From IMG/VR virus record IMGVR_UViG_3300032288_001247, positions 1 to 35,194 of that record: DNA of 35,194 nucleotides. One strand, given 5' to 3'. A program made the translations under genes and the position numbers. How positions within the stretch are numbered: the stretch's first letter is position 1; each line of letters starts with the position of its first letter. Shown here one piece after another: positions 12,501 to 18,900 of this stretch. Origin of the DNA: a virus. The notes under the pieces were generated by a model that saw only the letters and a program-made list of their open reading frames with translations, searched no databases and was not told the DNA's origin.

Positions 12501-13191
12501 CTACCAATGGAGCAGCACCAATTCCTTCTGTAGCAGCTCCAATAATTGCATCCTGTACAAGAGCACCACCAATTGCACCTGCTGTAAATCCAAGATTCTT
12601 AATAATTTTATCTCCCCAGAAGTTAGCACTTCCAGGCATGAAAGGAATCATTGCCAGATATGGACTTTCTCTTTCCTTTCTAGTGTAATAGTTAGGAAAG
12701 TAGTCTTCAAGATTCTTTGTCCAATCATCTATTGCAGATTCATAACTATCTGGTCCTCCAGATAAATCAGCAAATTTTTTGTTTTTTATTGCAGAGAATG
12801 TATCAGGGATTGTGGCAAAACTTTGGGCAAATGTACCAGCAGCCAATCCTGCCATTTTAACTACACTGTTTCCCAGCTGTGCCCATGCAGATTGTTGCAT
12901 TCCATAGATGTTCTCAAGATCCATTCCTCTAACATAAGTGTTGTATCTTTTGTTAGCTGCCACTTCACTCAATGGTATTAGATTAGCACCACCTCCTTGT
13001 CCAGGAAGTTTTGCAATCTTTGACAATTGAGAACCATCAAGTCCTTCAATAGACTTGTTTCCAACACCAAAACCTCCAAGAGCTGGAGGTGTGGGCATAG
13101 GGCTCAATTGAGGAGTACCTAAAGCAAGCTGTGGAATAGGATCACCTTCAACAGGATTGTTCGTTATGAGTTCATCTTCAAAGACTGCCAT
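571..13191 (-). CDS. Giant virion-packaged RNA polymerase polyprotein (crAss-like, DxDxD) with two zincin-like domains
   Basis: 4206 residues. The catalytic signature of the crAss-like single-chain virion RNA polymerase (family of phage phi14:2 gp66, related to YonO/QDE-1 double-psi barrel enzymes) is GSDFDIDKL, with DFDID at 3182-3186, whose aspartates should bind catalytic magnesium. Upstream lie SGGAHVQVP (about 3030-3040) and GFRIPTQ...VVVPSE; downstream are KKWVGIAAVN and FVDVAKDPYIMKL (about 3460), blocks I associate with this family. Other regions: hydrophobic segments near 200-245 and 480-510, an acidic linker near 850, Pro/Ala-rich linkers near 1460 and 4060, a zincin-like block with HEVFE at 1829-1833 followed by KERIADDFAEF (1879-1889), and HEVKH at 4150-4154 near the C-terminus. 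Roughly twice the size of phi14:2 gp66 as I remember it, so fusion of normally separate proteins is likely. Probably ejected into the host to transcribe early genes. Both ends form TAATG overlaps with neighbours. Confidence 0.9.
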   Translation of the reverse strand: MAVFEDELITNNPVEGDPIPQLALGTPQLSPMPTPPALGGFGVGNKSIEGLDGSQLSKIAKLPGQGGGANLIPLSEVAANKRYNTYVRGMDLENIYGMQQSAWAQLGNSVVKMAGLAAGTFAQSFATIPDTFSAIKNKKFADLSGGPDSYESAIDDWTKNLEDYFPNYYTRKERESPYLAMIPFMPGSANFWGDKIIKNLGFTAGAIGGALVQDAIIGAATEGIGAAPLVAAQLGKASLWLNKLYAGTTKVDRVLDLASAVGKTEKQILNIKRLGEIAAGTKITNGFRYGMGIYGSSRTEAAIEARDSYRTVRDELVKEYKSQNPGKEPVGADLEQIEKYATDAMNTRFGINMALLTASNTIQFGNLFKSFTSAQKGLTGQLTRDIDEIGKIGLKEGSIDVFEKKGAQTISGKIWESVQPKLPNILAEGVYEEGGQYAAEKGTYDYFTRKYKNLSDPINKDNWQTTVEAVDSTVKGLKDQFGTDEGLENMIVGAISAMLTGGAMSRIDKAKGEGSDARLQSAINILNQYGLTGTLGGNFDNTINSAGIAKDMEEAAKSGDVFRYKNLQHDMFLNFVQSRNAIGMHDVTIEQLRMLKDLDKEEFEKTFGMDFGSSNKSTVSEYVDSLIVQANEIKKISDSIDSTFKNPFTQTINPKNEEEGLQNIKYNDFNDWKTEIIRAASKIPHINNRLDSIQQSVSEINPAISNELIAQLTNKELLKELSSIYEERANQLNKTITETTDPRDRKNVKDQVKALRTASERINLGLSSQVDTKLFDYLLNFELNGQNPKAERVVGPEWSTALYEYGHDVNRHNALKDRVSELFDNLTSESGFNKFMNDSEKSRAVPEEEEKKEEEPIVVAEGPQFVNKAGEKQEFEVGREYQIPETKKAKVRKIADDRFKVTLPDGTSTFYPTRDEANAAAAEVNEELGNLQKAKVIAINPDGTVKVEDINGDIYNIDPSKFEGYEKVETEQEKLQKFKQDVEEDQKDIEHTSGTIASKENTAKTPTEFNVEDKKKAIEFLFTSTAGASEDWESGKLSPSQQRAIVFRNNYKNLPNRNNLRIILVTENQEKSLGLSGLTALSMTATGADPSTYTDIDNGFIGAVYVEQDGSDVYFVDKNGKRLGKVGDKVDINEVVFDTMPTTSLVWSNKENRYRGTDSDRAQEYADRWKAKRKQLFDVAEEKYEIYKFSVSPGIPDIANVNDNNSVGETLIPESEIVYQEGLVVIPTTGTIQHQGRNLKFPDGVPVFQYRDVLTFLKTRKFTKAEARAVYEVMKKMSEDIKEKLDQGKKIKSNKKYTKFLQNVLYWRKSPKTDKNQIFIDYDTMDLFFGGKRYDLTDLGASEAEIIDQLENLYANVNNDSLTKNFSEKFNEYYVDKSGNLATRQWDNYQSYLLSSKYPDGSNRATSDIPLTTPIQKPTELKPFNFKQKYSILDGVELPPLAVKPAVKPAAPTAPAPSGEKIGEYTVDGVTQNVFQLKNGPVGFTATVKNGAVIVDVESNDTIKKVAENKDILRDTIIPTLKNEQGDKFNATETDEQHALSFVSLMIANNLQKQYNASVAPAAEVVVEKAPEKVGKPITISEGTITIKPTGTDTFSESYTFTVKDGKIVDGNYSSFFQGEYKDIKKEEKISDPEKKYNELSAAYSDDQITVKGTPLATAPVVTEAKADIDNDIQNVLNAKNKEELIKAAEKLVGINPYDDGAVSMATRAALMTPGSFDKGKALFLEEVKGVIEQKRKSEEAKPAAPKDFKGTKPPPNSEYRRVGVGGVERISSEELDLFKTWAAEKVPGIPYEITENILVTHDNEKAWGAFEKGVAKFYKSAARGTEYHEVFEGVWKGFLSQEERQAILDEFKAKKGEFIDRQSGKKIAYADATDQQAKERIADDFAEFRLGKLPARSLGERILRFFKSIIEFFKQFVQKPSMKEQLFKAIDTGKFKESTLSESVKNDFAEYRAVEGLTEEQTHDFVQDITARVFQIAFGTNMSLYNPEQITAPQIFAEIKEMYQEEGKLDLLSENAWRQLIGKTRDFLRTFKIDFDEEGVLGINDENYNKNDYAREAFSTDWKKQSPFPIKLILGTLTETVPTSQIDTASLDLPKQKLSSVNGYKILNFARTFATAMDKFANTTSVTKLVDKLIELSRYDGNYVRLFTRLKGDRNTVSIDFSKFEEQDWRLFINFYQTFTKQKPNAVIQYIGENNEVYNGAANLFSAVEQFKQGWLENVKTLANDNSSLIYYYSPDKTYRTKKLSDIPIGNPQQMVEFLDKLGINFPFEVYQNLKEPQQRAFGRAVSAIHKYASEKEIGKITGETLTINGQLNTLAELYIKATNPNIDSTYFGVDGKRQQSYADSNAPSVFENTFNEIETLDELLSARPELNDVFSKNSLILQKGGPFFDKDGKRTDRKLKVGYIQGTKDTVDDKGTPTSRLGLGNRFTQEFNQNLAGDYYVLIPADGSTEWMLNLGNHINFEDFEGNEANDQIHKIFRGYLEDDIELALSDRSYLRNVKPRAKELRFFKDILSENLLKKLNKLIEKGDKEKIKKFINDNISEINANVNDYINGTVDDSIRDFQNNSQIFQVDENTYSFPSMNDKFAKEQDVNKYDMSEDELKALFKFANTNYIINNIEFHKVLFGDPYQFAIKENQLDETKRIKSFLSPRRVTFDSPEFNTWLNSRNKAGDISLAPGDPGYHLHRSYTPTITTADVNIVGSIAMMEGVSKNIKDAYAKTNEADAASILMDTTYREIKNKNGQWGKEAEDWHQWQMAYTRNRMSAKGLYKYTNDNLKKQDEKTISSPSPKHTIEVLKPIVSGSKHNKNTIDLVLDKFSQMPMYYSMVEGTNLENLYLKMMKEDIGYAVMVSGRKVGAENLHSLYNQDGSFNQEAFNNRIEVPWKAYGIQVETTTEDDKSQTRGSQLTKMSSMDLYSNGEPLGKDPERKAIIKKAYDRNKDILDKMHENSYKELLNKLGIEDLGDSFKVVDSKKLSEALEYEMLRRELSDNAIDTVRTDENGQFRVPFESSPAYLQIRSIMFSMVDKALVSPRMSGGAHVQVPVTLWESATKGRSLAYKTKDGWKKITREEYDKLDENEKKKVALTDDTLKFYTKDAPYCEVMLPHWFKDKFPKNKFKTDEDILNYLNNTEEGRKILTGIGFRIPTQATSSVEVFKVKGFLPQYMGATVVVPSEITTKAGSDFDIDKLNMYLKSVYVNARGEVKLVKYLGSEEKTKSFFSDEFDRILEGKAVKKAELLEAVDILTYTLADPKNLLTRYGNILDVLLQDYNDASDLADSLMKDLEKLGDASVQAELKQKFVNQAYKQSLENEYYESLEELLTLPEVFNRLISPVSDGGLKKLSERLDELTGFDESKIKNRLLNRSYMTTLRHAFVSAKKWVGIAAVNITGHSLFQKSQIYIDPERFQLLSKRDKELLGDGSVVLPHNTVDVNGKTYVSMSGAKTEDGKQYISDRLSGYGTSFVDVAKDPYIMKLIKSELVVGTFMYLERIGAGEKVAMFMNQPIIAKYLNHLDSIGYKNLFNKKNINSILESFPAKGETFRAAGIDVDALESNIEKYYNNGGKFDTDIDNAVQQKIFFEFLKYAKMAEFSFTLTQGYNYDTTKFGSGDALFRKQTRTQQARERNIFSSIDKVLDNSFIGDQAFLIDKSTEALGEYLKLENPKLRIISDTVLRPFAENQYLSADDYEKIGNRITSAFLDFIVQTKTTLGDELKALLVDPATAVATQLAEAQAKFPENRLLNDLQVVSSDRFDGAKSIKLRVNDKTAYSENLYQGMFRELRDNPETNALYNNIVKLAILQGTYQSAISIRNVIPIEDFSKTIAPVIANLVATPELAAFAKGAFQRNNWKNSDVWRTVSPKFFVNDEPIGQIDTYGGDIIDIYQYNSPAFPDIPNLNITSTDRKILTLNEAYNYLDVQRDFLLVPAVVTDKKTGDMIDVETGTTMTRSMIAQMKAKGDMSYKDVYGYQKVKYDNGDPVLIYDKDGNAIHIYKLINLLGDGAFASEYYNVNKPSVFNNGTKKIDNEIPDADIINYYAPRTTDPKPIAPAPLEPKSVEEPKKKELFTPEKGMAQKSFRGKTLNFVDKIPTQKETVVAMQNNRQTGVITIDYKAMVQKFDDKAWTKPAKQLDGSFATPLAEDAFKSSDEFFTFALIHEVKHDTILKEEGETTGQYEDRINQAALKDLEENYTKPPVVDKFPDKNLNIKDQKCN

Positions 13192-15833
13192 TACTTACTA
13201 GCTTTTATTTCTTCGTACTTTCTTGTACCTATATTTTGCATAATTTGAAATATGCCATCCAGTTTTGCAAAACCTTCTTTATTAACAATGTCTGACTTCC
13301 AAGTACCATTATCGTTTACATACATCCTAAGTTGATACAAATCATCATCATCACCATTGTTATCATCAGCTCCTTCAATATCAAACCTTACTAGATTTGC
13401 ATACCTACTTCCTTGGAGAAGAGGTAATTGATTTCCTGTAAATGCAGCGTTAAGTGCTCCAGAAGGTCCGCCATCAATTGCACCTATTGCATTTGTTGTT
13501 TTTGTAGCAGAACCCATTATCATATACTTTGCTCCATCTAAAGGATGACCTTGTGCTGCTTGTGGAAAATATCTACCTAACTGAGTAGAATTAAGTGGAA
13601 TCTCTTGAACCTCGTTACCATTAAAAATCTGTAATACTCCTTGAGACATATCAGCTTTTCTCTTTACAACATACTTCAAGTCACCAGCTGTTTTACCTGT
13701 TCTCCACGCTGTTATGGTAGCAGGATCAAATTTTTCAGAATCAATTTTTCCACCAAGTTGATTTGCTATTGCGTACATATTACCAATAAGATTATCAACT
13801 TTTCCCATTGTAACTTTATCTTCTTTATCTAATGTACCCACCTCATCTTGATATTGTGGCATTATTTTACCAAGTTCTGTATTTATGAACTTGTTTTTTT
13901 CAAGCTGTATCTTCATACCTTTACTCGTAACTTCACTGCGAATATTATCAAGACTTCGCATTATTGCAACTTCATCACCTTGTAGAGAAGCTAGTCCTGT
14001 CTTGCTTCTTTTTTCTAGAGCGTTTATAATTGGAACATATTTAGAATTAGCATATGCCTGTTTCATAGCAGCCCAATCAACCTGACCTCCACCAATAACA
14101 GTTCCAAATTTATCACGTTTGTAATCAGATCTAAACCTATTCATATCAAGTGTTACATCTTGCATTTCTTTTGCACTATACACCTGTCTACCATTTTTTA
14201 CATAACCAGGAAGAGTTTCTACAATTTTATCAATTGCATCATCGTAAGGTTTAGCTTTTGATGTAATGTTTACATAATTGCCCATCCTTCTAGTCATATC
14301 AGTTTGCATACCAATCCACTGATCAAGAATTCTTCTTTTGTTATTATCAGTGATACTTGATGGATTTGCTTGGTATTGATTGACCAATGTATTCATTGCC
14401 TCTCTTCTTTGGTCATCAGTCATTTTATCATAACCAGAAATCAAGAAAGGAGCTTTTTCCCTTTTGAACACTTTCATTGATTCATCAAGGTCTGTAATAC
14501 CTGTCTGCAAGTCTTTGAGTGTAGGAAGAGTTTTGTCTTTATCTATTCCTGCATCTTCAAATATAATATCTTTACCAGCAGCATCTTTTGTTAGTTTGAA
14601 CTTCTCTATATTAAGTCTTTCTAAATCTAGTCCGTATTCTCTATCTTTATTCTTTTGATCTCTTGCAGCATTCCAATACTTAAACTCCAAGTCCTTTTTC
14701 TTCATCAAAGCATTGAAGTAAGGGTTGTCTTTATATTCTGTTTCTATACTTTGATAGGAAATATCAGTAGCAAGTTTACTTAGAGTTTTCTCCATGTATA
14801 CAGAACCTTTCAACTCATCATCACCCAGTCTGTCAATGTTGCTGAGTTTATCACGCATTTCTCTATCAATTCCTCCTTTATTAACAAGATCTGTATAGTC
14901 ATTTAATCTTGCTTCAAGAGCATCTTTTTGCTCCTTTGTGAGTTTAGAATTTCCAGAGAGATCTGCAGAGATTTTTACAATCTCTTTAGATAGTATATCT
15001 TTCTTTGTATTATATGAAGAAGTTATATCACTTACTATTTTTTGTCTGAATGTATCTCCAGTGTATCCTTTGTAATGATACCAACCATCTATATTCAGTT
15101 GTCTTTTATCATTCTCATCAAGACTACTATAGAAGTTGTCAAGGATTTTTTGGGCAGATTTACCCTTAACCTTAGTTTTTAACATTACATCATCTATCCT
15201 AGCCTGACCTTTATCTGGAGTGGTAAGTCTACCAGCTTTATCAAAATATAAAACGTTTCCAGAGTTATCTCTTTGGAAAGGTATTTCTATAGATTGATCA
15301 TACTCATGAACATCTTTGGCAACATCTCTAAGTTTCTTTTCAATATCTGTATATTCAACATAATAGTCTGAAAATGAAGACTTTGCATTACCATCACTCA
15401 ACCAATTGTTCACTTTGTTATTAAACCATTCTTCATTTTGAATAGAAGACTTACCTGCTTTTCTAGCAGCTTCCATATCACTTTGTCCCTTTCTAACATA
15501 TTGTGTAGACTGGACAGCATTTTTAATTGTAGGATCTTTAACAATTTGGGTGGCCATACCGCCTACAGAATTAACCAATTGGAAGTTGGAAAAGTCACCA
15601 GCAGCTACATTCTTTAATTTACCACCAAGCTCATTAAGTTTGGATTGAAGATATTGCTTATGGATGGGTTTTATAACGTCCAATCCAGCCACATTATCAA
15701 TGTAGCTTTGGATTTTCTGTACTCCTTCTTCATACTTCTGCTGCTTATACATGCCCACTTGAGCCATTGCCTCTAGGGGCAATTGCTGCACATACGGGCG
15801 AGATTGCAATATTTGGTCTGTAAATGAAGCCAT
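13191..15833 (-). CDS. Large helical cargo/ejection-type virion protein (880 aa)
   Basis: No enzymatic motif is recognised. The N-terminus (FTDQILQSRPYVQQLPLEAM, then a YKQQKYEEGVQKIQSYIDNV-like helix and a LGGKLKNVAAGDFSNFQL block, about residues 5-85) resembles an N-terminal region I associate with large internal virion proteins of crAss-like and other Bacteroidota phages. The rest is hydrophilic, Lys/Asp-rich and predominantly helix-forming with several coiled-coil-like stretches; an acidic patch DDNNGDDDD lies near residue 840. No membrane segment or signal peptide is visible. It sits between the 1189-residue protein and the giant polymerase, sharing a TAATG overlap with the latter, which fits a set of proteins stored in the capsid or tail and ejected together. 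Its start is preceded by the only substantial gap in this half of the window, with a candidate promoter. Coding is certain; the cargo role is inferred from position and size. Confidence 0.8.
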   Translation of the reverse strand: MASFTDQILQSRPYVQQLPLEAMAQVGMYKQQKYEEGVQKIQSYIDNVAGLDVIKPIHKQYLQSKLNELGGKLKNVAAGDFSNFQLVNSVGGMATQIVKDPTIKNAVQSTQYVRKGQSDMEAARKAGKSSIQNEEWFNNKVNNWLSDGNAKSSFSDYYVEYTDIEKKLRDVAKDVHEYDQSIEIPFQRDNSGNVLYFDKAGRLTTPDKGQARIDDVMLKTKVKGKSAQKILDNFYSSLDENDKRQLNIDGWYHYKGYTGDTFRQKIVSDITSSYNTKKDILSKEIVKISADLSGNSKLTKEQKDALEARLNDYTDLVNKGGIDREMRDKLSNIDRLGDDELKGSVYMEKTLSKLATDISYQSIETEYKDNPYFNALMKKKDLEFKYWNAARDQKNKDREYGLDLERLNIEKFKLTKDAAGKDIIFEDAGIDKDKTLPTLKDLQTGITDLDESMKVFKREKAPFLISGYDKMTDDQRREAMNTLVNQYQANPSSITDNNKRRILDQWIGMQTDMTRRMGNYVNITSKAKPYDDAIDKIVETLPGYVKNGRQVYSAKEMQDVTLDMNRFRSDYKRDKFGTVIGGGQVDWAAMKQAYANSKYVPIINALEKRSKTGLASLQGDEVAIMRSLDNIRSEVTSKGMKIQLEKNKFINTELGKIMPQYQDEVGTLDKEDKVTMGKVDNLIGNMYAIANQLGGKIDSEKFDPATITAWRTGKTAGDLKYVVKRKADMSQGVLQIFNGNEVQEIPLNSTQLGRYFPQAAQGHPLDGAKYMIMGSATKTTNAIGAIDGGPSGALNAAFTGNQLPLLQGSRYANLVRFDIEGADDNNGDDDDLYQLRMYVNDNGTWKSDIVNKEGFAKLDGIFQIMQNIGTRKYEEIKASK

Positions 15834-15848
15834 GATGGATTAAGTTAG

Positions 15849-15880
15849 CAAATTTAATTTAAAATATTATACCAACCAAG
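15849..15880 (-). promoter_or_regulatory. Candidate Bacteroidota-type promoter upstream of the 880-aa gene
   Basis: On the minus strand the gap contains TAAATTTG (15849-15856), an exact match to the Bacteroidota -7 consensus TAnnTTTG. CTTG (15877-15880), three of four bases of the -33 TTTG element, lies 20 bases upstream. Transcription would start just before the 880-residue gene. In an AT-rich genome such an 8-mer with four free choices can occur by chance, so this is a candidate only. Confidence 0.35.
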
Positions 15881-15911
15881 AGACTGTAACTGTTTCTGTT
15901 AAGTTGGTATA
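15868..15911 (-). terminator. Inverted repeat in the 1189/880 gene spacer (possible terminator or attenuator)
   Basis: TATACCAAC (15868-15876) and GTTGGTATA (15903-15911) are perfect 9-base arms around a 26-base loop. On the minus strand the hairpin is followed by an AT-rich stretch (ATATTTTAAATT) but no clean U-run, so a weak terminator, attenuator or processing site are all possible. It lies just downstream of the stop codon of the 1189-residue gene. Confidence 0.45.
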
Positions 15912-15926
15912 ACTGATTCAGTTATA
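15908..15926. repeat. 19-base palindrome overlapping the stop codon of the 1189-aa gene
   Basis: TATAACTGA and TCAGTTATA flank one central base, an almost perfect dyad. It contains the TAA stop (15922-15924) of the 1189-residue gene and shares four bases with the larger inverted repeat at 15868-15911, so the two hairpins are mutually exclusive. It may be an operator-like site or half of a switching RNA structure. Confidence 0.5.
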
Positions 15927-18900
15927 GGTTTTTAATAGCTTTTACGATAGATCCGTTTTTACCAGTGACAGGTTTCTTTTTCTTATCTTCTATCTTCTTA
16001 GCATCAAGTATTTTTTGAAGCTCTTCAGTGCTGTAATCTGCTATTGTAGGAATATTGAATTTGGTGGTTCCTGTGCTGTAAATCCTACCCTGAGGACCAT
16101 ATGAGAATTGAGGATACATATTTGCCATGACATTTGCAGACAGGGTTTCTGCCTTGTTTTTGCCAATCTTTTCAGCAATAGAGCTAAGAGCCTCAAATGC
16201 CTGGACTTTTGTAGCAGATTTAGCTTTAGCTTGTTTATCCTGTTGTTGGTCAATGATAGCAATATTCTTAAGAGTGGTGTCCTTAAGATTGGCAATATTC
16301 CTGAGACGAGATTCGGTCTGGATAGCTTGATTAGTTCTAAACTGCTCAGCTAGCACCTTATTCTTAGCTTTAATAGCTTCAGCAGCAATGCTTGCCTGGG
16401 CAGCTGGATTGTTACCTGTTAGCCTCATTGCAGCATTTGTCTGAGCCTGAATCTCATTCAATTGGTCTTGGAAAGAAATAGTGGGCACCTCTTCCAATAT
16501 AGGTGTAATTTTTTGTGCTCCTACTGGTTCCAGCTGATTGGTAGACAAAGCGTACATTTCTCCAGCTAGCTGACTAGGGTCAAGTGGATTTCTGATACCA
16601 GGTTTGATATAGGGATATAGTGTGTCATATGCTTCCAAACCTTTCTCCAAAAGAGTTTGTTTTTCAGGTGGAACTGTAGGATTAGGTCTTACTATCTCCA
16701 TACGTTCCACTAGTGGAATAAATGGATTACTAGGAGCATTATATCGAAAAGGAGCTTCTGGATTTGCTTTTCTGAATGCAGCATCTTCAGCTGCTAGTTG
16801 TTCAGCAGTTGGAAGAAACTTAGACATGTCAATATTTATATTCTTTCCTTTCTGAGCCTTATCAATACTTTTACCAAACTTAGCCATATCTGAATCTTTA
16901 GCTGGTTTAATTTTATTCTTAGCAAGAGCATCACTTTCTAAACCCATCTCTTCTGCTGTATCAAGAATCGCATTCTGTATACCTGCGAGAAGCTTCTTTT
17001 TGTCAGCAATTTCTCCATATGTAGCGTCTGCTCCTTCTAGCATAGCTTTTCCTGTATTGAGCTTAAGAATGTCAAATGGACTATCACCATCTACATTGTC
17101 AATAATTTCTAACGCTTTATCCTTAGTTTTCTCTGCTTTCTTCTCTTTTTTACTGAGATCAGCAGCATAGTGTTTGAACTTCTTACCCTTAGCTTTATCA
17201 TCACCAAGCTCACTTACACCATAGGAAGGAATCTTCATGTTACCAAAAACAATCATGCTTAAATCTCCTGTTTCTGGATCAGGAAGTTCTACAGCAGGTT
17301 CACCTCTCTCCACCTCAACATCAGCATCAGCCTGTTTTGTTCCATATTCTGCATAGTCAGTGTAGCTATCGTGAGCTCCCTGTCCATATTTAACACCTAT
17401 TCCTGTATGTCCATTTCCATCACTTTCTTCATGTGACTTTCCTCTAAACATTACAGTTTCTCCAGATCCTGGCAGATATGGATTCTGTGACATAGTTTCA
17501 GCATATCCACCCCATGTAGTTTTAAGTTGTCCACCCAAAGCCATTGTTTCCAAAGCCTCTTCACTAGGAGGAGTGTAACTGTAGTCTTTCAAATGACCAC
17601 CAGACCTAAGCATTTCTGCATCTTTAGGAGGTGCAAGAAGATCTTTCAAATCATAATCACCAAACTTAGTAATGAGTTGCGGTTGCCAGTCGTTACTCAG
17701 ATAACCACCATCTTCCATTACACTACTATATTGATTCTGAAGACTTTGTGAACCCTGTTGAAAAGCAGCTTGACCCAACAATTGTTGATTCTGCTTCATC
17801 CTACGTTCTGTGCCCATGTCAATAAAGCCACTTGCAACATCACCAACAACTTGTGCGCTTTTTCCTATTTGATCAAATATTGGATTACTACCTATATTAA
17901 GTAGACCCTGACCACCATCTGCCATTTTCAATTTACCACCTTTCTTGTATTGTTTCACTTGATTACTATCATCCATTGGTTCATATCCTAGATCCATGTA
18001 TAGATTGCCAGGATTGTACATATTTTGAATTTCAGTTAGATTGCCTCCAACCTGCATACCGTTTCTAGCAAGAAAACCCATACCTGTTCCATAAGCATTT
18101 CCACCCTGACCAGGTTGTAAAGGATTTTTTTCTTGACGATCATATCTACGTTTTGTTTCTTCTGGTCTAGTGGAGGATGCTTGTAAAGCAAGCTTGGATA
18201 GGTTACCAGCTTGTCTAGCTTTTTGAGCTTGTTTGATAGATTGATCTATCTTTCTACCAGCATTTATAACTTGTCCAATAGGTTTTCCAATAGGACCAAG
18301 TGCATTAATTCCTTTATCCAAAAGTTTTCCTCCAGCAGTGGTTGCTAAAGACCTTTGTTTTCCAGACTGTTGTTGCTGTTGGGTAGGCCCAGTGGGGGTT
18401 TGAGGAAAGGTTTGCCATGTGTATGGATTAGCATTAGTTGCGCCACTCATATCCATTGGGGTACCAAGATTAAAAGCAGAATCTACAGCACTTGGTATAT
18501 TTCCACCAGGTTGATACTTTTGAATTTTAGAACCATATCTAGCAAACATCATAGCTAACTTAGCTGCTTCTCCAACTTTTTTCATAGTGTCATCACCACC
18601 ACCACTAGTGTTTTGAGAATCAGAAACTTGTTCTTCTTCATAAAGTTTTTTCAATCTAGCTTCTTCAGCTCTCATTGCGTTGGTTTTTCCAGTTGCCATA
18701 TAGTCCAAATCATCAAATGCTCCTCTGAAGTCAAATGGTTGTTGTACTTTTGATTCACCACCAATATAGCTTCCGAATTGGGCTTTTGATAGTTTCTTAC
18801 CCTTTTTAGCTTTTGCCATTTCGTTATAATTTGTAAAATTAAGTAGTTGGTCCAATTTTTTCAGGGGAGCCTCATCAGCTTTGTTAACACTGATGCCAGT

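Noticed and set aside
16041-16295. Minus-strand frame of 84 codons inside the 1189-residue gene; similar ones at 4395-4637, 25358-25570 and 32892-33074
   Set aside because: Fully nested in another frame of larger genes, with biased composition and no coupling signals.
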